A DNA stretch of 23,381 bases from Desulfoplanes sp. (GCA_028708105.1 JAQVZR010000002.1:1-23381), one strand, 5' to 3'. Numbered from the stretch's first letter, positions 14,882 to 22,546 are shown. Translations and numbers: made by a program. Notes: a model not told the origin generated them from the sequence alone.

Positions 14882-17566
14882 CTATTTCATCTCTTCCTTT
14901 GAAATCAGCCGCGCATTCCGGAACATTCCCGTCATATTCGGATGATGACCCTCATCTGACATAGGCTGGGTATGACACACCCCGCAATGTCTATTAGAGC
15001 CGATGGGCAGACTATTTCCCTGATACTGCAGTGGAGGGATATTATCTCTATTCTTGCCGTAGATATTGGTGGCCGGGTAATTGGCATGGGTGGAACCATG
15101 GCAGGCCTCACACCGGACGCCCATATCATCCGTACGCACCCGGAAAAGTTCTGCCACTCCTGCGGTCCAGGTATTGAATCCGGAAACATCTCTGGCTACA
15201 GGTTTTTCAAATGCTACATGGCAATTGAGACAGTCCGGCTCATTCACCCAGGCATCTCTGGGGTTGATAGCCTCCTTGGAAGCCACCACCCGGGAATCGA
15301 GTCCCTGCATCAGTTTTTCTGCCGAAACAATCCCCCGGTTCTTTTCATATTTAAGCAGACTGAGGGCATGGTCTTCCAGGGTCCCATGACATTTGATACA
15401 GGTCAGCCCCACGCCGGTATGCACACCACGCAAACACCCGGTTGAACCGGTATTTTTGGCGGGATGACAGCGATAACAGACGTTCTCATCCCGACCGGTC
15501 AAATAATTGGCATGCCAGCCATGGATGGCCGCAGGAAAACTGATCACCCCTTCTTTCCCCTTGGCTCCCAGGACAGGATCTCTGTGACAGCTCTGGCACA
15601 GCCACGGCTTGCCCGCTCTGGCATCGGCCAGCAAGGTGGTCTTGTTGATCCTATCGTGCACAGCCAGAACATCGGCCGAAGTTTCACCAGTGAATCCGGC
15701 TACTCCTGCCACCCGCCAGGTCCCGCCATGACAGTTTTTACATCCCATTTCCGTGGAGGTGGGCGCAACACAGCGGGTGGTGGCTAAAACCTTGCCGGTG
15801 GCTGAATCTTTGGCCGTCACCGTAAACAGAGGATAGGGATTGAAAGAACCATCGTCAGGATACGGCACCACGGGTACCAGAGAGGCCTCAAAGGCCTCTC
15901 CCCCTGGGGTAGGTTTCATGATCCCCATAACCTTGTTTCCTGAGACGCCAACATTCACGGGCAACGGTTTTTCCAGTTCGAAAAGAGACTGGGCATGATC
16001 CCAGAACGTCACCTGTCCAGCCGGATTTTCAAACCCTGATTCCACAGCGTAGGTGATTTCTACACCGCTGGTGATAATCTCGGGACCATCACCCCGCTTG
16101 ATAAGCTGGGCAATGAGGTCGTTGGCCGGCGGGAGCAAAATCCAAAACGGATCACTGTCGGAGATGCAATGCATCCCCAGATTATTCCAGGCCAGGAGCA
16201 CGTAGTCATCGTTTTCCTTTTTCGGGACAACTGCGGGAAGATTCTGCGGCGTCTGGGCCGGACCGTCCTCAAGATGGGTGTTGCCCGAGTGCAGATCATC
16301 CACAATATACCTGGCCAAGGCCCAGCGCTCGTTCACCGTGCCCACAAAAGGAGGCATGTAGCGCACCAGTTTCCCCTGCCCGTTAAGCTCAGAATCCATA
16401 CCGAACACACTGAATTTTAAGGTCTTAGGCAGGATATCGTTCAAGGGACCACCGATGGAATGGCAGGAGGCACATTCAAGCTGAAAAATCTCCCGACCGG
16501 CATCCACTTCGTTTTCCTTGGTAACGGCTTTGTTTGTAACCCATTTGGCGGTCCTGAGCACGCCCCTGGCGTTGATCGCAGCCGTCTGAGAAGGGAGAAT
16601 GGAGTTGGAATACATATAGCCATTGATGATATACGGTTTACGGGCGGCCTCCCGGGAAAACTCAAAGCACCCCATATAACACAGCCCGATAACCAGCAGT
16701 ACATACGCGGTGGGTTTGGTCACCGCAGCAGGCATCTTGAAGGCCATAAACAAGCCGCCAAGCATGATAACTGCCCCGAGGACCAGAAAACTGGGGACAA
16801 AAAAACCGAGTTTCTGGATCTTGAACATGACCATCTCATAGGCATACGGGGGAAAGCTATGCACATACCACCATCCGGCGGCCAGAACAAACACAAAAGG
16901 GAGAGCCGTCCACAAAGAACAGGAACGGACCATGGACAACCGGGCCGTGGCATCCGGTATCCGGATAGCCGTCACAAAGCCAAAAAGCCCGGCAAAGGTA
17001 AAAGCCAAAAAGGTTCTCAACGTCACCGAGGGCCAAAACACAGGGTTAAAAAAGCCGTCCCAAAAATTCCCCGTCTCCAGCCATTTGCCCGGAGCAAGCA
17101 TGAAATCGATGATCCCGGTGATAAAAAACAGAGAAAGCCAGGCAAAAATAAAATACAGCCAGCCCACGATCATGTGATCTCTGCGGGCCATGCGGGCAAA
17201 GGCATAAAAATAGACCAGCAACGCTATGATTTCACCTAAAAAACAGACCCATTCCGTGGCCCATCCAAAGACAAAGGTATGGATCAGCATGGATGTCGCC
17301 TGGGGACTTATAAGGGCAATGGAAAACCAGATTCCCACCCCGGTCAGTCCTCCAAAAACCATGCTCAAAAGAAGAAAAAACAAGGTGTGTTTTTGAAGAT
17401 ACGCAAGAATAGCCGGAGAATCCTCCCGCACAGCCTTGTGCTCCGTAAGGACAAGGAAAAGCCCACCCCCTACGGCAAAATGGGCCACATACACGTGCAC
17501 AACGGCAATAAAGGCGATCCAGAATCCACCAGCCAGGGTTGTTAGTTGCCAGATGGGATATTCCAT
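14882..17566 (-). CDS. bd-oxidase-like membrane subunit fused to an octaheme cytochrome c
   Basis: An 894-aa membrane protein in three parts. Residues 1-310 form about eight to nine membrane helices with CydA-like features: His24 in helix one and a Glu pair (Glu105, Glu112) where cytochrome bd has its proton-channel glutamates. Residues 355-430 form a class I cytochrome c domain (CASCH at 365-369, candidate Met404 in YMPPF). Residues 450-600 hold a beta-rich domain opening with AWNNLGMHC. Seven more CxxCH motifs follow at 609, 657, 697, 723, 779, 819 and 861, eight hemes in all; a CLRGVH at 711 may be a degenerate site. The hemes must lie in the periplasm. AAGGGGG precedes the start; the partner gene ends 2 nt upstream. 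It resembles bd-type reductases that use cytochrome c rather than quinol; the direction of electron flow is unknown. Confidence 0.85.
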   Translation of the reverse strand: MEYPIWQLTTLAGGFWIAFIAVVHVYVAHFAVGGGLFLVLTEHKAVREDSPAILAYLQKHTLFFLLLSMVFGGLTGVGIWFSIALISPQATSMLIHTFVFGWATEWVCFLGEIIALLVYFYAFARMARRDHMIVGWLYFIFAWLSLFFITGIIDFMLAPGKWLETGNFWDGFFNPVFWPSVTLRTFLAFTFAGLFGFVTAIRIPDATARLSMVRSCSLWTALPFVFVLAAGWWYVHSFPPYAYEMVMFKIQKLGFFVPSFLVLGAVIMLGGLFMAFKMPAAVTKPTAYVLLVIGLCYMGCFEFSREAARKPYIINGYMYSNSILPSQTAAINARGVLRTAKWVTNKAVTKENEVDAGREIFQLECASCHSIGGPLNDILPKTLKFSVFGMDSELNGQGKLVRYMPPFVGTVNERWALARYIVDDLHSGNTHLEDGPAQTPQNLPAVVPKKENDDYVLLAWNNLGMHCISDSDPFWILLPPANDLIAQLIKRGDGPEIITSGVEITYAVESGFENPAGQVTFWDHAQSLFELEKPLPVNVGVSGNKVMGIMKPTPGGEAFEASLVPVVPYPDDGSFNPYPLFTVTAKDSATGKVLATTRCVAPTSTEMGCKNCHGGTWRVAGVAGFTGETSADVLAVHDRINKTTLLADARAGKPWLCQSCHRDPVLGAKGKEGVISFPAAIHGWHANYLTGRDENVCYRCHPAKNTGSTGCLRGVHTGVGLTCIKCHGTLEDHALSLLKYEKNRGIVSAEKLMQGLDSRVVASKEAINPRDAWVNEPDCLNCHVAFEKPVARDVSGFNTWTAGVAELFRVRTDDMGVRCEACHGSTHANYPATNIYGKNRDNIPPLQYQGNSLPIGSNRHCGVCHTQPMSDEGHHPNMTGMFRNARLISKEEMK

Positions 17567-17568
17567 GG

Positions 17569-18636
17569 TTAGGCCCCCTTATTGGCACGGAGATAAAGTT
17601 TGAGCATATAAACCACCAGAACTAGGCCGACACCCAGAACGATGCCAAAGAGCCAGAGGGGGCCATACTGGGGATGGAGTTCCAGATTGGACGGATGGAA
17701 ATAGGGAGCAAGATATTCCATCCGGAGCATGGCCCGCATCACGGCCATAAGGAATACCGTGGCCACCGTAGCCCCTACGGCAAGAACAACCCGTCTGGTA
17801 AATCCGGCATACAAGGCCACGAGACTCACGGCCAGCGAGCCAAGAAAAACCGCTGTTTCCATGACATTATTCCCCATGAAAGCCAGCAGGACATCCCGTT
17901 TGAGGGAAAGCAAAAACCAGGTCCCAATGACAAACTGAGCCAAGGTGGCATGCGTGAACCAGCGCAGTCCTGAAGTGAGAAGCGCCTCCCCGTCGTTGCC
18001 ATTCCTGATTTTACCATAGCCAAGAAAAGCGATAAAAAGACCGCCCACAGCCAGGGCTGCCAACACAAAATGCAGATATCGAGGAATAAGTGTCGGGTCC
18101 GACAGATTCAGCAGAGTCCCTTGAGCATTTCCAAAATAGGCCGTCCATGTCGCAGGCACGATCATCATGGTCATGGCATTGCTAAAGATAAAAGACACGC
18201 AGAACAAAAGGGCCACGGAAAGTCCAAGAATCAAACCACGTCTGCCTTCCAGAGCCCTGTATTTGAAATCATAGATATACAGAAGGTAATAGGCCAAAAT
18301 GACCAGAAGGATGACCGAAAGCCAGAACACGGCCATAAGGATGGTGCTGGTGTACAAAAAATGACCATACAAAACCTGGATAAAGAGCAGAGGAGCCACC
18401 CCCAGATTCACAGTCAGAGCAAGAAGGGTGGGAAGTCTGGCTGAAAGCTCTTCGGGTACGGGAGATACGCCGCCCCTTTTTTGGGCACGCAAGGATAAAA
18501 GAGCAATGATACTGCCACCAAACATAACATTCATAAAAAGGAGATGGGCCACAAAAGTTACCAGGTCCAGACCTTCAAACCACATCCAAGGGACAGAAAT
18601 GGGGTCAGTTGCGGGAATCAATTGTGTGGGGTCCAT
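17569..18636 (-). CDS. bd-oxidase-like membrane subunit, partner of the octaheme protein
   Basis: A 355-aa polytopic protein with about nine membrane helices. It shares the layout of a CydA-type subunit: helix one has VAHLLFMNVMFGG (His31), and the next block ends NLGVAPLLFIQVLYGHFLYTS, comparable to the TG-rich loop region of CydA. No CxxCH is present. With the downstream gene (2 nt away) it would form a pair of related CydA-like subunits instead of CydA plus CydB. The start ATG at 18636 has AGGA about 9 nt upstream. The C terminus ends with a basic segment facing the cytoplasm. The function follows the octaheme partner: quinone or cytochrome-linked electron transfer in the membrane, by inference. 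Confidence 0.8.
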   Translation of the reverse strand: MDPTQLIPATDPISVPWMWFEGLDLVTFVAHLLFMNVMFGGSIIALLSLRAQKRGGVSPVPEELSARLPTLLALTVNLGVAPLLFIQVLYGHFLYTSTILMAVFWLSVILLVILAYYLLYIYDFKYRALEGRRGLILGLSVALLFCVSFIFSNAMTMMIVPATWTAYFGNAQGTLLNLSDPTLIPRYLHFVLAALAVGGLFIAFLGYGKIRNGNDGEALLTSGLRWFTHATLAQFVIGTWFLLSLKRDVLLAFMGNNVMETAVFLGSLAVSLVALYAGFTRRVVLAVGATVATVFLMAVMRAMLRMEYLAPYFHPSNLELHPQYGPLWLFGIVLGVGLVLVVYMLKLYLRANKGA

Positions 18637-19077
18637 GCACGCACTTCCTGTTGGGAGGTTGAAAAAAAAGATGAGTGTTACCTAGTGTATTAACCGAGAT
18701 TATTCAAGAAAAATGGAAAATATTCTGAGTTTGATACCGTAGTTACACCAAGAGGACTCGTTCGGCGACAGCCCATAGGCATAAGGCTCACAATCTTCTA
18801 TGTGGTACAGAGTATAGTCGGACCGTCGTTCATCGTCGCGAAGCATGGAAAGATATAGAAGAAAAAACGTCAAGAAGGACAGGCGCGACATGCGGCCCAT
18901 GGAAGGGAAATCAGCCCTGTTTATACCCAAAAAGCCACCTGTCAGATTTTTCCTACGCATTCTGGTCAACGAGGAACCTGTCGATCAGCCGACACGTCCC
19001 CTTTTCATACCATAGCAATTCTGCGGAGGCTGTGATCTGCACGCTGGCACCAAAGTATGCCATCCACAAAGCACTTC
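18637..19077. other. 441-nt gap with no firm gene
   Basis: This stretch lies upstream of the octaheme complex genes. A plus-strand frame at 18845-19015 (56 aa, Arg/Lys-rich start MERYRRKNVKKDRRD, then PVRFFLRILVNEEPVDQP) has an ATG but no ribosome binding site. A minus-strand frame at 18700-18969 has neither. The promoter of the 18636 gene should be near 18660-18720 but no clear -35/-10 pair stands out. No terminator is seen behind the membrane gene that ends at 19078. Confidence 0.45.
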
Positions 19078-19980
19078 TCACCCGACATCGTCCTCATCAT
19101 CCGCATGTCTGAGCCTCTTATCCTCGATCCAGAACTCCTCGTCCACAAACCGGGCCCAGAAACAACAGGAAAGCTGGATGCCCACGGCAAAGAAAATAGC
19201 CACAATACCCAGGAGAACATCATAATAAGCAGGCGCCGTCAGGCCGATACGCATGAGTGTTGTGCTCACAGCCAGACCAATATTGCGGAATATGCTCGGA
19301 AAAAAAAAGAAATACTGCTGGGCGATGAGAACGATAAAGATATCGGCAAAAACAAGGGCCGTATAGCTGGTGGCAAAAAAATTTATCAGGGCATTCCCCT
19401 GAATAAGGGCAACCATATTGACAATACCTATACCCAGAAAAATGACCAGCAAAACCAGGGCCAGAAATTTTTTGGTGGACACAAATCCCACGAGAAAGGA
19501 GCGGTCGTGAAATCGCTGCAGGGGCCGCTTGAACTTGAAATACACGCCCAGAAGCAAAAAAATAATCAACGCCCCGAATCCATTGGCAATGATCCGCGTG
19601 ACCGGCCCGATATGATCGGCAAGAGTAAGCGTTCCGGAAAAATGCACCAGCTCATTGAACGCATGACGCAGGAGAATAAGGCAAAAGATTTCAAACTGCT
19701 TGCCGACGGCTCTGGCAAAAGATCGGGGCAGCACAAAAACCATTTCCACGATTTCGACCACAAGGACCAGAGTGAAAACAATGTGGACGGCCTGGAACAG
19801 ATTGGAGGGAATATGCGGAGCAAGAAACGCCGGCAGGAAAGTAAACCGATTAGCCTGGATGACAATGAGTAACAAAATAAAAATAAGGGCCAGGCTCCGA
19901 CCGAACCAGACATGCATGGCGTCAAAATATCCATGGCAGCGATCAAAGATCAATGCAACACATCTCAAGAAGTCCTGCAT
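19078..19980 (-). CDS. multi-pass membrane protein of unknown function, next to cytochrome c3
   Basis: A 300-aa protein with seven or so hydrophobic segments (about 28-46, 62-84, 94-108, 130-147, 171-193, 202-222, 254-272) and an acidic tail (HADDEDDVG). Several histidines fall in or near the helices (His66, His106, His113, His123), which could bind a b-type heme, but no known motif is met. No CxxCH and no signal peptide. The start ATG has GGAG about 5-6 nt upstream. It lies 107 nt behind the cytochrome c3 gene on the same strand, so it may share its transcript and may be a membrane partner for c3. I do not recognise the family. Confidence 0.8.
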   Translation of the reverse strand: MQDFLRCVALIFDRCHGYFDAMHVWFGRSLALIFILLLIVIQANRFTFLPAFLAPHIPSNLFQAVHIVFTLVLVVEIVEMVFVLPRSFARAVGKQFEIFCLILLRHAFNELVHFSGTLTLADHIGPVTRIIANGFGALIIFLLLGVYFKFKRPLQRFHDRSFLVGFVSTKKFLALVLLVIFLGIGIVNMVALIQGNALINFFATSYTALVFADIFIVLIAQQYFFFFPSIFRNIGLAVSTTLMRIGLTAPAYYDVLLGIVAIFFAVGIQLSCCFWARFVDEEFWIEDKRLRHADDEDDVG

Positions 19981-20087
19981 ACGATCTCCTGCTGTTTGCC
20001 ATGTTGCTGCCGCTTTGCGGGTTCAAACCGGGTTCCCTGGCCCTTAACATACTACATTTGCGAGAGGGTCAAGCTTCTGCGGGTATT

Positions 20088-20486
20088 CTATTTGGGATGA
20101 CACTGGCCACAGGCAGTGGGGCCTGTAGTTTTGCCAGCAGCTTTGAGATCTTTATGACAGCCCTTATAACATTTGTTATGGAAAGCGGTCTCAAAATACT
20201 TGACGTCCTTCTTGTCTTTGCCCTTTGCATCTACGATATCGTGACAGCCTGAATCAGTACATTTTTTAATCGGTGATTTGCCATCCCAGGTGTGATGACA
20301 TTCCTGACACTTGAGTTCACCATGCTTGGCATGGGAAAAAGTAACGGGGTTCTTTTTGGTCGTGGCACCTTGAGGAGCCGTGATCATCATGTCCGCTGCA
20401 GGTGCTTCAACAGCAAAAGCACTGGGCACGGCGAACACACAGATCATGGCAGCACAGAACAGGCTGGCCAGTAAAGACTTCTTCAT
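20088..20486 (-). CDS. tetraheme cytochrome c3
   Basis: A 132-aa periplasmic electron carrier that links hydrogenases to membrane complexes in sulfate reducers. A signal peptide (positively charged MKK, hydrophobic 5-20) is probably cut after AFA at residue 25. Four heme motifs follow in c3 order: CQECHH (60-64), C-x4-CH at 76-82, C-x3-CH at 106-111 (CYKGCH), and CGQCH (126-130). The third is usually CxxCH, so the extra residue is unusual. The fold signature VTFSHAKHGELKCQECHH is typical. The start ATG at 20486 has GGAGG 8 nt upstream; an earlier start at 20501 would precede the site. Confidence 0.94.
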   Translation of the reverse strand: MKKSLLASLFCAAMICVFAVPSAFAVEAPAADMMITAPQGATTKKNPVTFSHAKHGELKCQECHHTWDGKSPIKKCTDSGCHDIVDAKGKDKKDVKYFETAFHNKCYKGCHKDLKAAGKTTGPTACGQCHPK

Positions 20487-20526
20487 ACGGATAACCTCCA
20501 ACGCATCAATAGAAATATGTGAATAA

Positions 20527-20546
20527 ACGCTACGTTTACAGCGTAG
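20527..20546. promoter_or_regulatory. interleaved inverted repeats upstream of cytochrome c3
   Basis: CTACG (20530-20534) pairs with CGTAG (20542-20546), and ACGCT (20527-20531) with AGCGT (20540-20544). They lie between a minus-strand TTGTAC and a poor -10 about 40-60 nt before the c3 start. This looks like an operator, but no known regulator matches. Confidence 0.35.
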
Positions 20547-20633
20547 TACAACTCCTCTCGCAAAAAAATGATCGTCTACGCTCCTTTGCGTGCATTAATC
20601 TTCACGAAGAAAAATGGCAAGTGCAGGATTTCA

Positions 20634-21227
20634 CTATTTCAAATTGGCATTCACAAAATCCCAATTGACCAGTTTATCCAGAAACGCAGCCAGATACGAA
20701 GGACGCATGTTCTGATAATCCAAATAATAGGCATGCTCCCATACATCAGCGGTCAAAAGCGGCGTATATCCATGCGCCAGGGGGGTATCCGCGTTTAAGG
20801 TTTTCATAATTTTGATAGCTTCACCATCCTGGACCAGCCAGGCCCAGCCGCTTCCAAACTGGGTCACGCCAGCGGTCTTGAAAGCCTCGGCAAATTTCTC
20901 ATAGGACCCGAATGTTTTGTTGATTTTTTCCGCAATAAGTCCGGTGGGGGCACCGCCACCGCCGGGTTTCATGCACTTCCAATAGAACGAATGGTTGAAT
21001 GCCTGGGCCGTGTTATTGAAGATACCGGCCTTGTCAGCATCCCCTGCGGTCTTGGCGATGATGGTTTCCATATCCATATTCTCAAGATCAGTCCCCTTGA
21101 TCAACTTATTGGCGTTGGTCACATAAGCATTATGGTGTTTGCCGTGATGAAATTCCAACGTACGTGCACTGATAACCGGCTCCAGAGCATTCTTGGCATA
21201 GGGCAATTCCGGAAGCATGATAGCCAT
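20634..21227 (-). CDS. sodB: superoxide dismutase, iron type
   Basis: A 197-aa enzyme that converts superoxide to oxygen and peroxide. Metal ligands are His27 (FHHGKHH), His79 (AFNHSFYW), Asp161 and His165 (DVWEHAYYLDY). A Gln four residues before His79 and NADTPL favour the iron form over the manganese form. There is no signal peptide, so it is cytoplasmic, unlike the exported SOD described in D. vulgaris. The start ATG at 21227 has GGAGG 8 nt upstream; a longer frame to 21296 has none. It is divergent from the CxC rubredoxin, and cytochrome c3 lies 147 nt downstream. Confidence 0.96.
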   Translation of the reverse strand: MAIMLPELPYAKNALEPVISARTLEFHHGKHHNAYVTNANKLIKGTDLENMDMETIIAKTAGDADKAGIFNNTAQAFNHSFYWKCMKPGGGGAPTGLIAEKINKTFGSYEKFAEAFKTAGVTQFGSGWAWLVQDGEAIKIMKTLNADTPLAHGYTPLLTADVWEHAYYLDYQNMRPSYLAAFLDKLVNWDFVNANLK

Positions 21228-21376
21228 ACTGATTTCCTCCTGATTGAAATGATGACAAAAAAAAATACCAAAATGAAAGATAGTTAGTATTCCCATAAAA
21301 ACAAGAAAAAAAGCAAGGGATAATCAAATAAAATTCGATCCTGCCCCGATGATGCTGCAATATAAAATCCAGGCAA

Positions 21377-21404
21377 TTGACAACGCATTGAAAATCCATA
21401 AAAC
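21377..21404 (+). promoter_or_regulatory. candidate promoter of the CxC rubredoxin
   Basis: A perfect TTGACA (21377-21382), a 16-nt spacer and TAAAAC (21399-21404, 4 of 6). It lies 57 nt before the start codon. Confidence 0.5.
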
Positions 21405-21461
21405 AGTAAGATCATGTCCCTGTATATCCCAGGACCCCACCATCAATGAGGAGGAACAGCC

Positions 21462-21620
21462 ATGAAAAAATTCGAATGCCCCTGTGGGTACATTTATGAC
21501 CCTGACATTGGCGATCCCGCCAACGGCATCGCTGCAGGTACCCCGTTTGAAGATGTCCCCGAAGACTGGGTATGCCCGAAATGCGGCGCGGAAAAAGAAT
21601 TCTTCGAGGAAATGGAGTAA
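21462..21620 (+). CDS. rubredoxin with C-x-C first knuckle
   Basis: A 52-aa rubredoxin that starts [18 protein letters not shown]. The first cysteine pair is CPC, one residue between the cysteines instead of two; the second is the usual CPKC after EDWV. The rest ([13 protein letters not shown], acidic EKEFFEEME end) is standard. The base sequence TGC CCC TGT GGG leaves no room for a shifted reading. The start has GAGGAGG 7 nt upstream and a strong terminator follows at once, so the gene is monocistronic. It is divergent from sodB. It may differ in redox potential from the canonical rubredoxin at 12228, which is inferred from the altered loop. Confidence 0.93.
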   Translation: MKKFECPCGYIYDPDIGDPANGIAAGTPFEDVPEDWVCPKCGAEKEFFEEME

Positions 21621-21643
21621 AACCATCTCCTCCCATCCTTACC

Positions 21644-21678
21644 AATTGGGGGAACCTTCGGGTTCCCCCAATTTTTTT
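21644..21678 (+). terminator. rho-independent terminator with TTCG loop
   Basis: A perfect 13-bp stem (21644-21656 with 21661-21673) closed by a stable TTCG tetraloop and followed by a T-tract. It ends the rubredoxin transcript and isolates it from the DsrE-cydA operon. Confidence 0.93.
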
Positions 21679-21738
21679 ATTTGGCCGAAGGCAAACGTCC
21701 TTCCATGCCATGGAGATAAAATTTATTAATAATAATTC

Positions 21739-21831
21739 TTGATATCAACAAGATGTTTTTTTATTGTCCAACACAGACATTCTTTCCGAAAACTTTTTTT
21801 TACCTGGTACAGACAGCAATAGTTTGGTACA
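21739..21831. promoter_or_regulatory. candidate control region of the DsrE-DUF4492-cydA operon
   Basis: It contains the 10-bp palindrome TTGATATCAA (21739-21748), whose halves match an FNR half-site but without the usual 4-nt spacer, and a direct repeat TGGTACA at 21805 and 21825, 20 bp apart and so on the same helix face. No clean -35/-10 pair is seen. Both are suggestions. Confidence 0.3.
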
Positions 21832-21890
21832 CATTTCCGGATTGTTACGCACACCACAGGTCAACCCATACAAATCCATAGGAGGATTCC

Positions 21891-22238
21891 ATGGACAAAA
21901 CAGTTCTCTTTGCATTTAACGGTGATCCCATGTGTTTCATTCACGTTCTCCTCAATGCACTCGATCTCAAAAACAAAGGTCATGAAACAGGCATTGTGAT
22001 GGAAGGAGCGGCCGTCAAACTCGTTCCGGAACTGGCCAAAGCCGAGCATCCCTTGCACACACTTTACCTGAAGGCCAAGGATGCTGGCCTTTTTTATGGC
22101 GCATGTCAGGCATGCTCGGCCAAGCTTAACGTTCTCAAAGGAGTCAAGGCAGAGGGGATGACCATGCTCGCGGACATGAACGGTCACCCCAGCATGGCCG
22201 GATACATGGCCAAGGGATATACAGTCATAACCTTCTAA
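21891..22238 (+). CDS. DsrE-like family protein
   Basis: A 115-aa small cytoplasmic protein of the DsrE/DsrF-like fold. It opens with TVLFAFNGDPMCFIHVLLNALDL, has the IVMEGAAVKLVPEL segment, and a central YGACQACSAKL with Cys72 and Cys75, the position where related proteins carry a sulfur-binding cysteine. Related proteins bind or relay persulfide sulfur; this role is inferred. The start has AGGAGG 5 nt upstream. It is the first gene before DUF4492 and cydA (22-nt gap), an unexpected partner for an oxygen reductase. Confidence 0.85.
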   Translation: MDKTVLFAFNGDPMCFIHVLLNALDLKNKGHETGIVMEGAAVKLVPELAKAEHPLHTLYLKAKDAGLFYGACQACSAKLNVLKGVKAEGMTMLADMNGHPSMAGYMAKGYTVITF

Positions 22239-22261
22239 AATCACAGGTAGGGAGAATACTC

Positions 22262-22546
22262 ATGACAGCTCTCTGGAAGAATACCGTCTACCTGTATGTG
22301 AACGGTTTCCGGTCCATGGTTCTCGGCCGTCAGCTATGGACAATCATCCTGTTTAAAATCGTGATCATCTTTGGCGTGATCAAGATTTTTTTCTTTCCTG
22401 ATGTACTGACGACCACCTACGCAACGGATCAGGAGCGGGCCGCGCACGTCTTGTCCGCACTCACCCAAACGAATCCGGAACGTCCGTTCCCCCCTGACCT
22501 CAACGTGTCAGGGGGGAATACCTTGTCCACCACCTCTAACCCATAA
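22262..22546 (+). CDS. DUF4492 family protein
   Basis: A 94-aa protein with one membrane helix (about residues 24-46) and the family opening YLYVNGFRSMVLGRQLWTIIL. DUF4492 genes are often found just before cydA, as here, so a role in assembly or stability of the bd oxidase is likely but unproven. The start has GGGAG 7 nt upstream. The last 25 residues are Pro/Thr/Asn-rich and are encoded over a strong hairpin (22487-22518), so this tail may be shaped by RNA structure instead of protein function. Confidence 0.85.
   Translation: MTALWKNTVYLYVNGFRSMVLGRQLWTIILFKIVIIFGVIKIFFFPDVLTTTYATDQERAAHVLSALTQTNPERPFPPDLNVSGGNTLSTTSNP
22487..22518 (+). other. 12-bp hairpin at the end of the DUF4492 gene
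   Basis: TTCCCCCCTGAC (22487-22498) pairs perfectly with 22507-22518 across an 8-nt loop. No T-tract follows, so it is more likely an RNA processing or stability element before cydA than a terminator. Confidence 0.6.

Noticed and set aside
16460..17239. A 259-aa plus-strand frame opposite the octaheme gene.
   Set aside because: It is antisense to the CydA-like part, Lys/Gly/His-rich, with no family likeness.
19057..19872. A 271-aa plus-strand frame opposite the membrane protein gene.
   Set aside because: It is the hydrophilic antisense image of a hydrophobic gene (Lys/Gln/Asn-rich), without ribosome binding site. The minus-strand gene has clear helices and a good start.
20013..20045. A GGGTTCAAACC segment like a tRNA T-arm.
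   Set aside because: The flanking bases do not form the T stem and no acceptor or anticodon arm is present.
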